Part shown: positions 44,448 through 53,286 of the stretch, piece by piece
How the letters are laid out: each line of letters opens with the position of its first letter
Position numbering within the stretch: position 1 is the stretch's first letter
NCBI GenBank assembly: GCA_003235325.1
Contig: QJWQ01000039.1
Span: forward strand, 62,001 to 126,000
DNA from: Gammaproteobacteria bacterium
GTDB taxonomy: Bacteria > Pseudomonadota > Gammaproteobacteria > Pseudomonadales > Porticoccaceae
Length of the DNA stretch: 64,000 bases
Direction: 5' to 3'
The notes under the pieces: model-generated
The model's database searches: none
Told to the model about the DNA's origin: nothing
Seen by the model: the letters and a program-made list of their open reading frames with translations, nothing else
Position numbers and translations under genes: made by a program

Positions 44448-44723
44448 TCAATGGATTTTGAAACCGTTGGCCACCAGCACCAGTGAGCCCAGCCAGAGAA
44501 CCAGACTCGGAATCATGCAGAGAATACCGACGGTAATGCGCCAGAACTCCCTGTGCAGCAATATCCACAGGGAGGTGTAAACCAGTCCCGCGGGCAACAG
44601 AAAAATCAGGGCATAGAGCCAGAATTCACCGGGCACAAAGCGATGGTGGCTGACACCGTAGAGCCAGATTGCCCCGGTAACGGCGAGGATCGTCACGGCT
44701 GCGAATACAGTCAATCTGGACAT
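44448..44723 (-). CDS. Small membrane protein, unknown function
   Basis: A 91-residue protein with three hydrophobic segments (about 5-22, 34-54 and 64-85) and short charged loops; no motif I recognise. The start is supported by AAGGTGA upstream at good spacing. It lies between the NudL-like gene and the C15-fold gene, all leftward. Possibly a membrane partner of one of them; nothing in the sequence proves this. Confidence 0.7.
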   Translation of the reverse strand: MSRLTVFAAVTILAVTGAIWLYGVSHHRFVPGEFWLYALIFLLPAGLVYTSLWILLHREFWRITVGILCMIPSLVLWLGSLVLVANGFKIH

Positions 44724-44838
44724 TGCTCAGTCACCTTCGGAACCCCGGGTCAATGCCAATGGCACTGTCATTCCGCCGTGGACGAGCCGGGAAGTCAATG
44801 ACTCATGAAATCATGGGCCCGCAACCTGTCAATCGCCG

Positions 44839-45441
44839 TCATGTGGGACCGAGTAACTTTTTGAACTGCAGATCGAGCCGGACGCCCGCTACCTGCCACA
44901 GAAAATCCGCCAGAATACCCAGGGTAAAGCCCCAGATACAGAATCCCTGGTAGAAAAAGCAGCTGACCTCATAGTCTACATCGAACAGGGTGAACCTGGT
45001 GGTGGTCAGATTGGCCGCCTGGGACAGGTAGGACAGGGGCGCCAGAAATAGCGCCTCCAGTTCCCCCGGTTCCGGCACCAGTTCCAGTCCGGGAGGGATC
45101 AGGCCAACGTAGGGGGTCACGCAAATATCGAAACGGGTGTGCCGGGGCGGCAACATGGCCAGCACATCCACCTGAGCTGGCGGCAGGGCGATTTCCTCGT
45201 AGGACTCCCTCAATGCGGTTTCCAGCAGGTTGCGATCCTCCGGCTCCCACATGCCACCTGGCAGGGCTACCTGACCACTGTGGCTGTTAAGATGCAGGGC
45301 GCGTTTTATGAAGACAATGGCCGGGTCTTCCTCCCGGGTCAGTGCCATCAGTACAGCAGCATTGCGAAGGTTGTCTTCAGCTTTTGGTGACCGGGTCTCC
45401 GGTGGAAAGCCTTTAAGGCGTTCTCGAACAGTATCAAGCAC
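44839..45441 (-). CDS. CoA pyrophosphatase, NudL-type Nudix hydrolase
   Basis: A 200-residue Nudix protein. VALPGGMWEPEDRNLLETALRESYEEIAL is the Nudix box in the CoA-pyrophosphatase form, preceded by the typical NLRNAAVLMALTREEDPAIVFIKRA and the SHSGQVALPGG segment of that subgroup. It would hydrolyse CoA or its derivatives to phosphopantetheine and 3',5'-ADP. GTG at 45441 is chosen as start because GGGA lies just upstream and the family begins here; a longer in-frame reading runs antisense through the neighbouring Nudix gene. It is divergent from that gene with only 72 bases between starts. Confidence 0.88.
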   Translation of the reverse strand: MLDTVRERLKGFPPETRSPKAEDNLRNAAVLMALTREEDPAIVFIKRALHLNSHSGQVALPGGMWEPEDRNLLETALRESYEEIALPPAQVDVLAMLPPRHTRFDICVTPYVGLIPPGLELVPEPGELEALFLAPLSYLSQAANLTTTRFTLFDVDYEVSCFFYQGFCIWGFTLGILADFLWQVAGVRLDLQFKKLLGPT

Positions 45442-45513
45442 ATCGTTTCCCAGGGGTTGCACAGGGCGTTTGCCGTTATACTGATGACAACTGATTTCCA
45501 AAGAAATTCTTTT

Positions 45514-46059
45514 ATGAATTATTGCAGTCACTGCGGCAATCCCGTGGTTTTGAGTATACCACCCGGGGATGACAGAAACCGGCACGTGTGCAGCCGATGT
45601 GAACGGATCCACTACCAGAACCCGCGTATCATAGCCGGGTGCATAGCGGTCCACGACGATCGAATCCTGCTCTGCAGCCGGGCTATTGAGCCCCGCCAGG
45701 GTCTCTGGACACTGCCCGGCGGCTTTCTTGAAAATGGTGAAACCGTGGAGCAGGGAGCCATTCGAGAAAGTCTGGAAGAGGCCAATGCCCGCCTGTGTGA
45801 ACCCCGACTTTACGCCATGTTTGATATTCCCCGAATTCACCAGGTTTATATCTTCTATCGCGCCAGGCTGGCAGACCTCGATTTTTCCCCGGGTCAGGAA
45901 TCCCTGGAAACCGTCTTGTTCTCGGAAGCGGATATTCCCTGGAACCAGCTGGCATTTCCGGTGATCGACCGGGTTCTGCGCCACTATTTCGAGGACCGGA
46001 TGCAGATCGAGGACCGGCGGCTAAGGGACTTTCCTGTGCGTACCGGCGCAGTTCCCTGA
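45514..46059 (+). CDS. Nudix hydrolase with N-terminal zinc ribbon
   Basis: A 181-residue protein starting MNYCSHCGNPV. Two Cys pairs, CSHCG (4-8) and CSRCERI (about 28-34), form a zinc ribbon, followed by HYQNPRIIAGCIAVHD and a complete Nudix box GFLENGETVEQGAIRESLEEA. This layout is that of the Nudix group with the N2-type ribbon; NADH or ADP-ribose-type substrates are possible. ATG at 45514 is preferred over an in-frame ATG at 45457 because the family begins with the ribbon. Confidence 0.88.
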   Translation: MNYCSHCGNPVVLSIPPGDDRNRHVCSRCERIHYQNPRIIAGCIAVHDDRILLCSRAIEPRQGLWTLPGGFLENGETVEQGAIRESLEEANARLCEPRLYAMFDIPRIHQVYIFYRARLADLDFSPGQESLETVLFSEADIPWNQLAFPVIDRVLRHYFEDRMQIEDRRLRDFPVRTGAVP

Positions 46060-46092
46060 CACTTTCTACCCCGAACCTCGCCGGGCTATCAC

Positions 46093-46878
46093 TCACTGCC
46101 AAAGCCAGACCATGGACGCCATACGCCCGGTGACGCCGTCCCGCCGATAGGAAAAAAAGCGCAACGGGTCGCTCCAGGTGCAGTCGCCACCACCGTAGAT
46201 GTGACTTACCCCCAGCGAAAGCAGTTCCGCCCGAGCCAGACCGTAAAGATCGGCCAGCTGCCGGTCACTTTCGGTGCCCGCTGAGCGAAAATTGCCGGGG
46301 ATCCTTTGTCGGTGCCTTTCGTTGACGGCATTAACCAGAAACATCTGCTGCACTTCCGGACCCACCTCAAATCGATCGGGGCCGATGGCAGGACCGAGCC
46401 AGACCAGCAGGTCCGCCGGCGCCGATGTCATCGCCGCCAGCGTATTGCGAAGTACCCCCGAGGCCAATCCCCGCCAGCCGGCATGGGCCGCGGCCACTTC
46501 GGTGCCCTGCAGGTTACAGAACAGTACCGGCAGGCAGTCCGCTGTCATGATGACACAGGCCCGGCCCGGCAACCGGCAGACACTGGCGTCAGCCTCGGGC
46601 ACCCGGTCATGAGCCTCAGCGCAGTCGACGACACCTGTGCCATGAACCTGATCGAGCCACAGGGGGTCCCGCCTCAGACCCGCCAGCGCAAGCAACTGCC
46701 GCCTGTTGGTACTGACCGCCGAGGGATCATCGCCCACATGCATTGCCAGGTTGAAACCCTGCCAGGGCGGCCGGCTGCAGCCGCCGATGCGAGTGGTGGT
46801 CAGGGCGCCAACCGTTGCCGGGGCAGGCCAGTCCGGCAGTATTAGCCGGCGTTCATCTGTCGATTTACTGTCAGTCAC
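46093..46878 (-). CDS. pgeF: Peptidoglycan-editing factor PgeF (YfiH)
   Basis: A 261-residue laccase-domain protein. In E. coli PgeF removes L-Ser-containing mis-made UDP-MurNAc; other members have purine nucleoside phosphorylase activity. The Cys/His set is in DCLPVLF and HAGWRGLASGVL, and the N-terminal TTTRIGGCSRPPWQGFNLAMHVGDD is diagnostic. It lies downstream of rluD in the same direction, as in Pseudomonas and E. coli. Confidence 0.93.
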   Translation of the reverse strand: MTDSKSTDERRLILPDWPAPATVGALTTTRIGGCSRPPWQGFNLAMHVGDDPSAVSTNRRQLLALAGLRRDPLWLDQVHGTGVVDCAEAHDRVPEADASVCRLPGRACVIMTADCLPVLFCNLQGTEVAAAHAGWRGLASGVLRNTLAAMTSAPADLLVWLGPAIGPDRFEVGPEVQQMFLVNAVNERHRQRIPGNFRSAGTESDRQLADLYGLARAELLSLGVSHIYGGGDCTWSDPLRFFSYRRDGVTGRMASMVWLWQ

Positions 46879-46962
46879 AATGGCTGTCCGGATAAACTAC
46901 CCGCGCCGGCCAATCATCAAAGGATGACTGCCGCCAACGCAATTCAAAATCTTGCCTCAAAC

Positions 46963-47027
46963 GCTTTCCACAGGAGCTTTCCACAGGAGCTCTCCACGAG
47001 AACTTTTCGCAAGAGCTTTTCGCAAGA
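46963..47027. repeat. Tandem array of five 13-bp units, GCTTTCCACAGGA-like
   Basis: Units at 46963, 46976, 46989, 47002 and 47015: GCTTTCCACAGGA twice, then GCTCTCCACGAGA, ACTTTTCGCAAGA and GCTTTTCGCAAGA. A sixth degenerate unit contains the rluD stop. The core TC-CACAGGAGC resembles the 12-bp units at 35388-35435. It lies between pgeF and rluD and is non-coding. Confidence 0.8.
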
Positions 47028-47028
47028 G

Positions 47029-48015
47029 CTATCCCCGGGTAGTAACCCGGCTGGAAACCTGTTCTTCACCCAGTACTCGCAAAAGGCCGAGGAAATCCTC
47101 TGGTAACGGTGCGCGACAACACAGGGGCTGACCACTGACCGGATGCTCTAGGATCAGTTCCGCGGCATGCAGCGCCTGTCGGGAGAAACCGCGGAGTTCG
47201 GCCACCAGCGCCGCACTACTGGCCCTGGGCAGTTTCAGGCGACCGCCATAGACGCTGTCCCCCACCAGGGGATGACCGGCATGGGCCATGTGTACGCGAA
47301 TCTGATGAGTACGGCCGGTTTCCAGTTTGACCCGTATATGGCTGTGGGCATCGAATCGCTGCAGTACCCGGAAATGGGTAACTGCCGGCTTGCCACCGCG
47401 GATGACCACCGCCATCTTGGTCCGGGCCTTCGGGTGCCGGCCGATATCGGTGCTGATCGTGCCACCTCCCGTCAAAACCCCCTGCACCACGGCCTCGTAC
47501 TCCCGGCTGATCAGCCGCCTTTGCAGTTGATCCACCAGGAAATGATGGGCCTGCAGAGTCTTGGCTACCACCATCAGACCGGTGGTGTCCTTGTCGAGAC
47601 GGTGCACGATGCCGGCGCGGGGGAGGTCGACCAGCGACGAGCAGTGGTTGAGCAGGGCGTTGAGCAGAGTCCCGGCCGGATTACCGGCCGCCGGATGCAC
47701 CACCAGCCCCGCCGGTTTGTCGATCACCAGCAGGGCCTGATCCTCGTAGACGATGTCCAGGGGTATATCCTGGGCAAACCAGTCCCCTCCCGGTTCGGGC
47801 AAAGCGTCCACTGCCAGCAGTTCCCCTCCCGCCAGCTTATCCCTTGGCCGCCATTTTTTCCCATCCACCGTCAGGGCTCCCTCGCGTATCCAGTGCTGTA
47901 ACCGGGAACGGGAATAATCCGTGATCAGGACGGAAGCGGCCTGATCCAGTCTGGAACCCTTCAGCCCCTCGGGCACGGTAACGGCCAGGTGAATGTTTTT
48001 AGCAGTTTCGGTCAT
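47029..48015 (-). CDS. rluD: 23S rRNA pseudouridine synthase RluD
   Basis: RluD makes pseudouridines 1911, 1915 and 1917 in 23S helix 69. The 328-residue protein has an N-terminal S4 domain (about 17-80) and the catalytic HRLDKDTTGLMVVAK with the nucleophile Asp. RTHQIRVHMAHAGHPLVGDSVYGG is the family's next motif. The stop codon abuts the 13-bp array. It is divergent from bamD, as in many gammaproteobacteria. Confidence 0.96.
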   Translation of the reverse strand: MTETAKNIHLAVTVPEGLKGSRLDQAASVLITDYSRSRLQHWIREGALTVDGKKWRPRDKLAGGELLAVDALPEPGGDWFAQDIPLDIVYEDQALLVIDKPAGLVVHPAAGNPAGTLLNALLNHCSSLVDLPRAGIVHRLDKDTTGLMVVAKTLQAHHFLVDQLQRRLISREYEAVVQGVLTGGGTISTDIGRHPKARTKMAVVIRGGKPAVTHFRVLQRFDAHSHIRVKLETGRTHQIRVHMAHAGHPLVGDSVYGGRLKLPRASSAALVAELRGFSRQALHAAELILEHPVSGQPLCCRAPLPEDFLGLLRVLGEEQVSSRVTTRG

Positions 48016-48153
48016 GACTGTTTTGCTTCATGGTGACCTGTGTTTAAATAGCGATTTTTGCAGGGGTAACTCCTGCACACAACTGTTGTCTAATAACGTC
48101 CGGATAACTGTCTGACGACGCCGTCGTAAGCCCCGATCAAGAGCCCCTATTCT

Positions 48154-49062
48154 ATGCGTGTACTAATCCTGTTATTGCTGGCATGCCTGAGCCTGTCCGG
48201 CTGTTCCTGGTTTTCCTCCTCGGATGAGGACGTCGACAAGGATGAAATCAGGAACACGGAAAAGGGGTTTTACGAAACCATCCAGAAAAATCTCAGAACC
48301 CAGAACTGGACTGTGGCCATTAAGAACCTGCAGGCCCTGGAGTCGCAACACCCTTTCGGCAAATACGCCGAACAGGCCCAGCTGGAATTGATCTACGCCT
48401 ACTACCAGACCAGTGATTATGAGGCTGCGATCGCCGCTGCCGACCGGTTTATTCGACTGCACCCGCAGCACCAGAACGTCGACTACGCCCATTATATGAA
48501 AGGCCTGTCGTCATTCAGCCAGAGCCGGGGTTTTATCAGCAATTTCTCCTTTACCGACAGCACTGACCGGGACCCGGGGCATGCCCGGGATTCCTTTGTC
48601 GCTTTTGGCGAACTGTTGTCCATGTATCCCGACAGTCCCTATGCTCCGGATGCCAGGAAGCGAATGATATATCTGCGCAACCTGCTGGCCCGCTATGAAA
48701 TTCATGTCGCCAACTACTATTTCAAACGCGGTGCCTACGTCGCCGCCGCAAACCGGGGTCGTTATGTGGTGGAAAATTACCAGATGACGCCATCGGTACC
48801 GGACGCCCTGGCGATTATGGCCCAGGCCTATCATTTACTGGAAATGTATGATCTGGCTGACAGTGCAGTCGAGGTACTGGCCACCAATTATCCCGACTAC
48901 CCCTATCTCGACAGCCAGGGAAACTTCCAGTTCCGGGACGATGTTGGTGGCCAGAATCGCAGCCTGAGCAGCAAGCTGACCTTTGGACTCTACGACTTCG
49001 CTCCACCACCGGGTTTTGACACCAGGGAGATCTACAATCCGGTTTACCGGGCTGACGACTGA
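48154..49062 (+). CDS. bamD: Outer-membrane assembly lipoprotein BamD
   Basis: The essential lipoprotein of the BAM complex. The 302-residue protein has a signal peptide with lipobox LSGC (Cys17), then five TPR-like repeats (about 35-245) with conserved [29 protein letters not shown]. Its C-terminal tail after 245 is longer than in E. coli BamD (245 residues), as is common in the Pseudomonas branch. It is divergent from rluD and ends in a hairpin. BamC is at 2293-3312. Confidence 0.95.
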   Translation: MRVLILLLLACLSLSGCSWFSSSDEDVDKDEIRNTEKGFYETIQKNLRTQNWTVAIKNLQALESQHPFGKYAEQAQLELIYAYYQTSDYEAAIAAADRFIRLHPQHQNVDYAHYMKGLSSFSQSRGFISNFSFTDSTDRDPGHARDSFVAFGELLSMYPDSPYAPDARKRMIYLRNLLARYEIHVANYYFKRGAYVAAANRGRYVVENYQMTPSVPDALAIMAQAYHLLEMYDLADSAVEVLATNYPDYPYLDSQGNFQFRDDVGGQNRSLSSKLTFGLYDFAPPPGFDTREIYNPVYRADD

Positions 49063-49082
49063 GGGCCCTCTTCTGAGGGCCC
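49063..49082. other. Strong hairpin directly after bamD
   Basis: GGGCCCTC (49063-49070) and GAGGGCCC (49075-49082) form a perfect 8-bp stem with a TTCT loop, starting at the bamD stop. No T-run follows, so it probably protects the mRNA end or helps the terminator downstream. Confidence 0.5.
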
Positions 49083-49117
49083 CTTCCCCGCGGGCTGACA
49101 CCCGTGCGTGGCAACAT

Positions 49118-49147
49118 AAAAAAACCGGGCATTGACCCGGTTTTTTT
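49118..49147. terminator. Bidirectional terminator between bamD and yip1-like gene
   Basis: AAAAAAACCGGG (49118-49129) pairs perfectly with CCCGGTTTTTTT (49136-49147) around CATTGA. It serves the converging bamD and Yip1 genes. Confidence 0.92.
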
Positions 49148-49163
49148 ATGGTAACGCCTGCGG

Positions 49164-49763
49164 TTAATTGATGAATACCGGCGCGGCAATAAATTCCCAG
49201 AGAATAGCCGTCGCAGCGAGCATCAGGGCCATATAAACCAGAGCCATCATGAAAATGGCGCTGGCGTAGAGAAAACCCCGGTCCTCCGGCACCTTCATTA
49301 CCGGCGGCACCCCGAGGTATACCAGCCGGATGGCATAACCACAGGCGGCGGTGGCCAGCAACAGATCAAACCACCAGATGGGATAGATGGCAAAGAGCCC
49401 GGCGATAAACACCGGGGTGCAGGCATAACCCATCAGCACCACACCCTTGATGGCAAAAGAACTGGCGTCGTAGGTACTGGACATCCAGTGGATCATGCCG
49501 CCGATAAAGACCACGGCCCCCATGATGGCGGCATAAAACAACACCGTCAGCGGAATCGCACTCTCCGGTGTGATGCGTGTGACATCCTCCCCCAGCACGG
49601 TCCAGCCATATTGGGTGGTGCCGATATAGAAGCCGATGGCGGGCAACAGGGCCATCACGATGGGGAATGGCAACAGTCGCTTGATGCTTTCATCCGATCG
49701 CTGGGCAATTTTCTGCCACTCTGCCTGCGGATTGAGAAACAATCCGGGAATGTGTCCGAACAT
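49164..49763 (-). CDS. Yip1 family membrane protein
   Basis: A 199-residue inner-membrane protein with about five hydrophobic segments, beginning MFGHIPGLFLNPQAEWQKIA, a typical Yip1-domain opening (cytoplasmic amphipathic start before the first helix). AGGAG precedes the ATG. The bacterial family has no clear function. It converges on bamD across the terminator and lies about 115 bases downstream of the sulfite-exporter-like gene. Confidence 0.8.
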   Translation of the reverse strand: MFGHIPGLFLNPQAEWQKIAQRSDESIKRLLPFPIVMALLPAIGFYIGTTQYGWTVLGEDVTRITPESAIPLTVLFYAAIMGAVVFIGGMIHWMSSTYDASSFAIKGVVLMGYACTPVFIAGLFAIYPIWWFDLLLATAACGYAIRLVYLGVPPVMKVPEDRGFLYASAIFMMALVYMALMLAATAILWEFIAAPVFIN

Positions 49764-49878
49764 AGGTGCTCCTGGTTACGGGAATGGTTATCGAATTTTT
49801 TAAGTTATAACGTTTTATTCATAGCATTGAAGTCAAAACCATGTGCTGATCAATGTCAACTGGAACCGCAGCACCAGT

Positions 49879-50610
49879 TCAACCATGGTGATGTTCCCCG
49901 GTTGCTCCGCCCCGCATCTGGTCGCCATGGCCGCCATGAAACTCGATGACTCCCGCCCAGAGGGTCCAGAGTCCGAAAACGATGATCCAGAGCCCCATAA
50001 ACTGCCGCAATCCCTTTTTTTGCAGGACTGCCGCCAGGTTGAACGAAAAAATGCCGCCCAGCACCATCACCGGGAGGGTGCCTGCGCCAAAACTGGCCAT
50101 CAGCAGGGCGCCATCGGCCGAGGAGCCGGCGGTGGTCGCGTAGGCCAGGGCGCTGTAGACCAGACCACAGGGCAACCAGCCCCAGACTGCCCCCATCAAC
50201 AGGGCCTGGGGGAAACCGGTAACCGGCATCAGCTTTTGGCTCAGCGGCTGGATTCGGCGCCAGAGCCTGGCGCCGAACTGTTCGAGGTATACCAGGGCCC
50301 GCCACCAGCCGCTGAGATACAGACCCATCAGAATCAATAACAGGGCCGCCAGGCCGCGCAGCAGAGGTTTCAGGGCCAGGTATTCGCTACCGACAAAACC
50401 GATGCCGCCGGCAATGAGGCCGGCAACGGCATAGCTGCTGATACGGCCGAGATTATACCCCAGTACTATGCCGGCATTGCCATAACGGCTGCGGCCTCCG
50501 GCTGCCATGCCCAGGGCGGAAGTGATACCACCACACATGCCGATACAGTGGCCGGCGCCCAGCAGTCCCAGCGTGAACAGGGCGGCGAGCGGGACCAGAT
50601 CAGTGGTCAC
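49879..50610 (-). CDS. Sulfite-exporter TauE/SafE-like (DsbD_2-type) membrane protein of the cco cluster
   Basis: A 243-residue protein with about six membrane segments. The N-terminal GAGHCIGMCGGITSALG (18-34) with its Cys pair is typical of the small membrane family found after ccoS in Pseudomonas and others. It is probably needed for copper delivery or maturation of cbb3 oxidase; this is inference from location. GTG at 50610 gives an 11-base overlap with ccoS, suggesting coupled translation. The C terminus ends in GEHHHG. Confidence 0.82.
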   Translation of the reverse strand: MTTDLVPLAALFTLGLLGAGHCIGMCGGITSALGMAAGGRSRYGNAGIVLGYNLGRISSYAVAGLIAGGIGFVGSEYLALKPLLRGLAALLLILMGLYLSGWWRALVYLEQFGARLWRRIQPLSQKLMPVTGFPQALLMGAVWGWLPCGLVYSALAYATTAGSSADGALLMASFGAGTLPVMVLGGIFSFNLAAVLQKKGLRQFMGLWIIVFGLWTLWAGVIEFHGGHGDQMRGGATGEHHHG

Positions 50611-50848
50611 TGCCGGTCAACTCGTCGGTCGTTTCCGGCTCTGGCCCCGCCTTCTGGTCAGAGAGTCCGGCGACGGAACCGGTCCCCTTTTGCGATGGCG
50701 AGGGACTGAGATCATCGTCAAACAGGATTCTCTCCCCTTCCCTGTCCAGATCGTCGTACTGGCCGCTGTGGACGGCCCAGAACAGCACTCCGATGATCAA
50801 CGCCAGGAACAACAGTGAAAGGGGTATCAACAGGTAAAGGCTTTCCAT
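50600..50848 (-). CDS. ccoS: cbb3-type oxidase assembly protein CcoS
   Basis: An 82-residue single-helix protein beginning MESLYLLIPLSLLFLALIIGVLFWAVHSGQYDDLD, the unmistakable CcoS opening with the helix at 5-27 and FWAVxxGQFDDL. It is needed for cofactor insertion (haem b and CuB) in the oxidase. The charged tail is longer than usual. Its ATG overlaps the ccoI stop by one base (TGATG). Confidence 0.93.
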   Translation of the reverse strand: MESLYLLIPLSLLFLALIIGVLFWAVHSGQYDDLDREGERILFDDDLSPSPSQKGTGSVAGLSDQKAGPEPETTDELTGSDH

Positions 50849-53286
50849 CAGGCCTCTGCCTGCCGCGAGACCGGCGATGTATCCACGCTCCGGTAGAGAC
50901 TCAGTTGCAGGGCATTGACTACCACCAGCAACGAACTGGCGGACATGCCGATGGCTGCGGCCCAGGGCGGCACCATGCCGGCAGCGGCCAGGGGCAGCGC
51001 CAGGCTGTTGTAGGCCAGCGCCCACCACAGATTCTGCCGGATTACAGCGGCGGTCCTGCGGGCCATGACCAAAGCGCCGGCCAGGCTGGACAGATTGCCG
51101 GAGATCAACAGGGAATCCGCGTGCAACCGGGTAAAATCGGTGGCGTCGGCCATGGCTACGGAAATATCGGCACCACTCAGTACCGGAATATCATTGATGC
51201 CGTCGCCCACCATCATGATGACCCTGCCGGCGGACTGGAGCTCACGAATCCGCTCGAGCTTGTCCCGAGGTGATACTTCAGCCAGCCACTGGTCAATGCC
51301 GAGCCGGCCAGCCATTCTGGCTACCGCCTCGTTTCGGTCACCACTGAGCAGTTGCACTGAGACATCGAGGTCCTCGAGACGCTCCACAGCGTTTCTGGCG
51401 CCGGATCTGAGTTGGTCGTCGAGACCAATCCAGCCGAGCCAGCTGTCTTTTGAGGCCAGTGCCAGCCAGACACCGGCACCGGTATTCGGGTAGGGTGCAG
51501 TTGCCAGTTGCAGGGCATCGGCCACAAACGCGGGCTTGCCTATGGCATAAAGCTTGCCGGCGATGACGCCGCTGATGCCCTCCCCGACCCGATGGTCCAG
51601 ATTCATGGCTATGCCGGCGTCCGGCTCACGGGCAAACGCCCTGGCGATAGGGTGTCTGGAACCCCGTTCCAGGCTGGTGGCCAGGGCCAGAAGAGTGGCA
51701 TTATCGTCGCCAGCAGTGGCGATAACCTGCTGAATTCGCATATCACCCAGGGTCAGAGTGCCGGTCTTGTCGAGCACGCAACAGTCGACCCGGGCCAACG
51801 TCTCCAGCACATGGGCCCGATGGATCAGAAAGCCCTTGCGGCGCAATTCGCCGGTAGCCACTGTCAGGGCCGCTGGAGTCGCCAGGGACAGGGCGCAGGG
51901 ACAGGTCACAACCAGTACCGACAGGGTGATCCAGATAACCCGGTGTGGGTCATGCCACCACCAGTAGCCCGCAACCAGCAGCGCCACCACCAGCACAGCA
52001 CCGACAAACCAGCCCGCAATCCGGTCGGCAACCGCTGCCTGGCGCGGCTTTTCCGCCTGGGCCTGGTCGACCAGGTCCATGATCGCCGCCAGGCGGGTTC
52101 TGCGCCCGGTTGCCCTTACGCAAATCTGCAGGGGATTCTCGGCATTGACGGTACCGGCGCTCACCGCCGACCCTGGTCCCTTGGTCACTGGCGTCTGCTC
52201 GCCGGTCATCACCGATTCAATGACACTGCTGCGGCCTGACACCACTTCGCCATCGCAGGGAATGGTCGCGCCGGAGTCGACACGAACCAGGTCACCGGCA
52301 GCCAAAGCCTTGACCGGCACGGTTTGTTCAACCCCGGCCACCAGCCTGGTGGCGGCATCCGGAATCAGCCGGGCGAATCCCGCAACAAGGTGGGCATTGC
52401 GATGGCGAACCCGCATCTCCAGGAAGCGACCCAGCAGCAGGAAGAAGGTAAACATGGTGACCGAGTCAAAATACACGTCGCCTGAGCCGGTCAGGGTTGC
52501 CCAGAGACTGGCACCGTAGGCAAGCAGGATTGCGATGGATACCGGCACATCCATGACCAGGTAGCCCCGGCACAGGGCCCTGGTCGCCGCGACAAAAAAG
52601 GGTCGGGCGGAATAGAACACCACCGGCGTCGCCATCAGCAGGCTGGCCCAGCGCAGCAACGACTGCCACTGGGACTCGATACCGCTGAAGGCGCCGGCGT
52701 AAAGGGCGATGGCGACCATGCCCACCTGCATCATGGCGATACCGGCGACGCCCAGGCGCAGCAGGTAGCGGCGGTTTTCTCTCTGCCGAGCCGCCTCGGC
52801 GGCGCTGTCTCCCGCCGGCCTGGCCTCATAGCCTATGGCGACAAAAGCGCTGAGCAGGTGGCTGAATTTCACCCGGCCCGGATGCCAGGATATTTTACAT
52901 CGATGGGAGGCGGCGTTAACCCGCACCGATTCGACACCGCTGGTTCGGGCCAGGTGTTCTTCAATCAGCCAGGCACAGGCAGAACAGGTCATGCCGGCAA
53001 TGGCAAGGTCCGCTGACAACAGATCAGTGTCCAGGACCGAGACAAAATCGGCCTGGACATCCGGCAGGTCGTAAACCTCAAGGGACAGGTCCCGATCCTC
53101 TTCCGGCCGCACCGCCGCCACAGACCGGTAGTGGTAGAACCTCTCCAGGCCACCATTGACGATAGCCGCGGCGACGGCCTGGCAACCGGGACAGCACAGG
53201 GGCCGCGACTGGCCCTGAATCACGACGCTGTAACAACTGCCGGGGGGAACCGGCAGGTTGCAGTGATAACAGCGGCTTTCAGTCAT
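50848..53286 (-). CDS. ccoI: Copper-transporting P1B-type ATPase CcoI
   Basis: CcoI exports copper across the inner membrane for cbb3 oxidase assembly. From ATG at 53286 the 812-residue protein starts with a Cys-rich metal-binding stretch CYHCNLPVPPGS and LCCPGCQAV, then an HMA domain with GMTCSACAWLIEEHLA, the CPx motif TCPCALSLATPAAL, the phosphorylation site DKTGTLTLGD and GDGINDIPVL. The N-terminal Cys cluster is typical of CcoI/FixI. The gene overlaps ccoH by 8 bases. A longer in-frame reading to 53331 is less likely. Confidence 0.95.
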   Translation of the reverse strand: MTESRCYHCNLPVPPGSCYSVVIQGQSRPLCCPGCQAVAAAIVNGGLERFYHYRSVAAVRPEEDRDLSLEVYDLPDVQADFVSVLDTDLLSADLAIAGMTCSACAWLIEEHLARTSGVESVRVNAASHRCKISWHPGRVKFSHLLSAFVAIGYEARPAGDSAAEAARQRENRRYLLRLGVAGIAMMQVGMVAIALYAGAFSGIESQWQSLLRWASLLMATPVVFYSARPFFVAATRALCRGYLVMDVPVSIAILLAYGASLWATLTGSGDVYFDSVTMFTFFLLLGRFLEMRVRHRNAHLVAGFARLIPDAATRLVAGVEQTVPVKALAAGDLVRVDSGATIPCDGEVVSGRSSVIESVMTGEQTPVTKGPGSAVSAGTVNAENPLQICVRATGRRTRLAAIMDLVDQAQAEKPRQAAVADRIAGWFVGAVLVVALLVAGYWWWHDPHRVIWITLSVLVVTCPCALSLATPAALTVATGELRRKGFLIHRAHVLETLARVDCCVLDKTGTLTLGDMRIQQVIATAGDDNATLLALATSLERGSRHPIARAFAREPDAGIAMNLDHRVGEGISGVIAGKLYAIGKPAFVADALQLATAPYPNTGAGVWLALASKDSWLGWIGLDDQLRSGARNAVERLEDLDVSVQLLSGDRNEAVARMAGRLGIDQWLAEVSPRDKLERIRELQSAGRVIMMVGDGINDIPVLSGADISVAMADATDFTRLHADSLLISGNLSSLAGALVMARRTAAVIRQNLWWALAYNSLALPLAAAGMVPPWAAAIGMSASSLLVVVNALQLSLYRSVDTSPVSRQAEA

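Noticed and set aside
45442-45984. N-terminal extension of the NudL-like protein by 181 residues
   Set aside because: The extension runs antisense through the zinc-ribbon Nudix gene and the family starts near the chosen GTG.
46963-47027. CRISPR array or phage attachment site
   Set aside because: Contiguous 13-base units without spacers, no integrase nearby; xerD is a housekeeping recombinase 14 kb away.
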